Source of the DNA: Planctomycetia bacterium
GTDB taxonomy: Bacteria; Planctomycetota; Planctomycetia; Pirellulales; PNKZ01
DNA length: 64,000 bases
Reading direction: 5' to 3'
NCBI GenBank assembly: GCA_021413845.1
Contig: JAIOPP010000008.1
Coordinates: 124,001-188,000, forward strand
Shown here piece by piece: positions 62,013-64,000 of the stretch. The number at the start of each line of letters is the position of its first letter. Position 1 is the stretch's first letter. Made by a program: the position numbers and the translations under genes. The notes under the pieces are model-generated. The model worked only from the letters and a program-made list of their open reading frames with translations. It had not been told where the DNA came from and made no database searches.

Positions 62013-64000
62013 CTAACGAATTCCCCGTGTCGGAGCGCGTCGGGCCGGTAAGCGTTGCATCTGGAGAACCAGTTCGCGCCACGGAGCGGCTCCGCGCACG
62101 ATTCCCGTTCTTTCCAAACGAACGGCCCATTGTAGCACCTCGTCCGGCGCGACGTTATCGCCCCACGGCGAGTTTCGCAGGCGGGCCGCGACGGCCGTGG
62201 CGATCGTCGCCAGTTGCAATTGCGGCGGGGATTTATCGAACGTTCCCCCGAGCATCGCGCGGGTGATTTTCTGGGTCGCCTCTTGCGCCGAGCCGTCCGC
62301 GGGGTCTTGCCAGCGCAGCACGGCGGTCGCCGCCAACGGATCTTTCCCCCCGTTGAATTGCACCTCATAGAGCAAGGTTCCCGTCTGACCGGCGTTCAGA
62401 TCGATCTCGACGGGATGGGGGGCGAGCCCCGTCACGGCCGTCGGTTCGTGCCCGACCAAGCGATAGGCGACGACGGTTTGCGGGTTGAAGGTCACCGTGA
62501 GCGAGGCCCGTTTGGCGACCGTCTGGCTCCGGCCTCCGAGGGCTTCGAGCAAGGCGCTCCGCATCCGTTCGCCGGTGTCGGCCGCAAAGACCCGACCGCT
62601 TCGCCGCCGGACGAGCCCGTCCCAGGCCGTGGCCTCGGGCTCATTGCGCACGTCGATCAGATCGAAGCCGAGCTGCCGCGCAGCCGAAGTCTTGAGGAGT
62701 TGCTCGACGAGATAAATTCCGTCGGCGTTGGTCTCGTCCAAGGCGTCGCTCACGACGACGACGCGCCGCTCCATGTTCTTCGGCGGCTCTCGTCGTCCGG
62801 CGACGGCGATCGTCTGGAGAACTCCTTCCGCGAGGTTTCCTCCGCCGTCGGCGTGCAGCCAATCGACTGCCGCCAATAGTTGCTCGAGCTCGGCTCGGCC
62901 GGCATCTTCGACGACGACGGGATTCGCTCCCCCCAGCGCGACGAGCGTCAACCGATCCGTAGCGCTCAGGCTTTCGATGAGCGTCTTCAACGCCCGCTTC
63001 GCCATCGCCAGCTTGCCGCCGACGCGCATACTTTCGGTCACGTCGATGCCGATCGTCAGGTGCATCGGCTTGCGCGCCGCAGCCGGCAACTCGCGGGCCT
63101 GCACCGACAGTTGCAACAGCCGACTGATCCGTTCCGGGTCGGCCGGGTTCACCGGCATCGGGTTCGGAGTCGCCGGAGCTTGTGCCGCCGCACCGGTCGG
63201 GCTCCAAGGAGCGATGGCGCCGGCGACGTATAACCGCGCGGACTTATCGCTGGGTCGACCGTAGCCGAAGTCGACCGCTGCGAGGAAGTCTTCCGGTCGC
63301 GCTTGATCGAACGTCGGCCATTCGCCGGCGGCGAGCGCAGCGCGGACCGCTTCGTAGCCGGCCGTGTCGTGCGACAGCGGCACGATCGAAGTCGGGAACT
63401 CGCGCGTCGACACCGACGGGAAGATGCCGTAGTCGAGCAAGAACTTTCGGTCGCCGGCATTGAGCCGCGCATCGATCCCGCGCGGTTTGCGCAGGGCAGG
63501 GCGGGCCAAGTCGGGGAGCGTGTCCGCAGGGCGCGCGCCGCGCACATCGCCGGCGTCGGGCAAGGTCCCCATCGCCCAAGCGACCGATTGAAAGATATCG
63601 GCCCGACCCGAGCGGGCGGCCGAAAGTCGACGCCGATCGGCATCGCGAATCCGGGTGTATTCCGTTTCGATCGGCTCGGCGGCGGTCGCCGTCAGCGGGC
63701 TCGACGCAGCGATCGCAACGGGGGAAATATCCCGATATTCGTTCGGAGTCGCACGCTTCGGCACATGCAACTCTTCGACCCCTTGCTCTCGCGGCGAGAC
63801 GTCGACCACGCTCGAAGCGATGAACGGAGCAGGGCCGAGCCGAGTGCCGAACAGGCTCCCGTAGTGGGCGACGAAGAGAGCCGCTTCCCAAGTAGCCAAC
63901 AACAGAAACAGCGCCGCCATCGTGAGCATGCGCCGCACGGCGATCGGCCGGCGCGCGGCGATCGACCGCAAGCGATAGTGCAAGCCCCAAGGGATCGTCA
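62013..64000 (-). CDS. VWA-domain membrane protein (start may lie outside window)
   Basis: The frame is open to the right edge; a TTG at 63983 and ATGs at 63929 and 63920 are internal options, so the real start is uncertain. An N-terminal helix (MLTMAALFLLLATWEAALFV) anchors it. The VWA domain lies at about residues 305-480, with MIDAS DxTxS as DVTES in IGIDVTESMRVGG and VVVVSDALDE. The C-terminus resembles the DUF3520-type tail of YfbK-like proteins (LTVTFNPQTVVAYRLVGHE, GTLLYEVQFN, LATIATAVAARLRNSPWG). Likely a protein-binding envelope component. It stops immediately before the 382-aa TPR gene. Confidence 0.85.
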   Translation of the reverse strand, partial: TIPWGLHYRLRSIAARRPIAVRRMLTMAALFLLLATWEAALFVAHYGSLFGTRLGPAPFIASSVVDVSPREQGVEELHVPKRATPNEYRDISPVAIAASSPLTATAAEPIETEYTRIRDADRRRLSAARSGRADIFQSVAWAMGTLPDAGDVRGARPADTLPDLARPALRKPRGIDARLNAGDRKFLLDYGIFPSVSTREFPTSIVPLSHDTAGYEAVRAALAAGEWPTFDQARPEDFLAAVDFGYGRPSDKSARLYVAGAIAPWSPTGAAAQAPATPNPMPVNPADPERISRLLQLSVQARELPAAARKPMHLTIGIDVTESMRVGGKLAMAKRALKTLIESLSATDRLTLVALGGANPVVVEDAGRAELEQLLAAVDWLHADGGGNLAEGVLQTIAVAGRREPPKNMERRVVVVSDALDETNADGIYLVEQLLKTSAARQLGFDLIDVRNEPEATAWDGLVRRRSGRVFAADTGERMRSALLEALGGRSQTVAKRASLTVTFNPQTVVAYRLVGHEPTAVTGLAPHPVEIDLNAGQTGTLLYEVQFNGGKDPLAATAVLRWQDPADGSAQEATQKITRAMLGGTFDKSPPQLQLATIATAVAARLRNSPWGDNVAPDEVLQWAVRLERTGIVRGAAPWRELVLQMQRLPARRAPTRGIR

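Overview
The window looks like chromosome of a planctomycete, probably Pirellulales-like. The basis is the GC-rich coding sequence, the many exported Tat-type (RRxFL) enzymes, a PSCyt/PSD-domain cytochrome-like protein (DUF1587/1595/1592/1588/1585) paired with a DUF1552 protein, a DUF4159 protein, several secreted beta-propellers, and genes for lipid A and LPS core. No insertion sequence, prophage, CRISPR array or rRNA was seen. One tRNA gene (Leu, anticodon CAA) is present. All assignments come from reading the sequence; no database search was run.

Layout. 1-2843 (+): the end of a DUF4159 membrane protein, a secreted TPR protein and a perfect 12-bp-stem terminator. 2.8-16.6 kb: mostly exported catabolic or accessory proteins on both strands (YHS-domain protein, two esterases, ceramidase-like hydrolase, kelch propeller, amidohydrolase, bile-acid-symporter-family transporter, two SMP-30-like propellers, a protein made of two tandem helical repeats, amidase, SDR). 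16.8-20.7 kb: PSCyt/PSD protein plus DUF1552 protein as a coupled pair. 20.7-27.4 kb: enolase-superfamily enzyme, NagA-like deacetylase, LADGNT propeller, isochorismatase-like hydrolase, a second amidohydrolase and an M19-like protein. 27.5-30.1 kb: tRNA-Leu, GlmU-like enzyme, MetF.

30.1-39.2 kb is a co-directional minus-strand run: NAD-type isocitrate dehydrogenase, LpxK, HldE, WaaF-type heptosyltransferase, GT4, sugar-1-phosphate nucleotidyltransferase, sugar-nucleotide epimerase/reductase and a Kdo/WaaP-type kinase. It should supply lipid A and a heptose-containing LPS core. 39.4-43.3 kb holds an intact PilT-like ATPase gene overlapping by one base a membrane-anchored PilB/GspE homologue that has lost its catalytic motifs, followed by a CvpA-like membrane protein. 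43.4-51.5 kb: HisF, a small secreted protein, an HExxH peptidase, a ParD/ParE module reading directly into a YfcE-type phosphodiesterase, a DinG-type helicase, ThiG/ThiS and a lineage-specific membrane-anchored protein. 51.8-52.9 kb is a broken Gfo/Idh/MocA gene lacking its catalytic block.

52.9-64.0 kb (all minus strand) is the most system-like region: a VWA protein (open at the window edge), three exported TPR-type proteins (two of them paralogues), a TolQ/ExbB-like protein and three different ExbD-like proteins. Together with the DUF4159-TPR pair at the left edge, this suggests a planctomycete proton-motive-force-driven envelope machine. The strongest leads are this locus, the PilT/pseudo-PilB/CvpA cluster, the deleted Gfo/Idh/MocA gene, and several enzymes whose family-defining metal or catalytic residues are replaced (NagA-like, M19-like, ceramidase-like, DinG-like).
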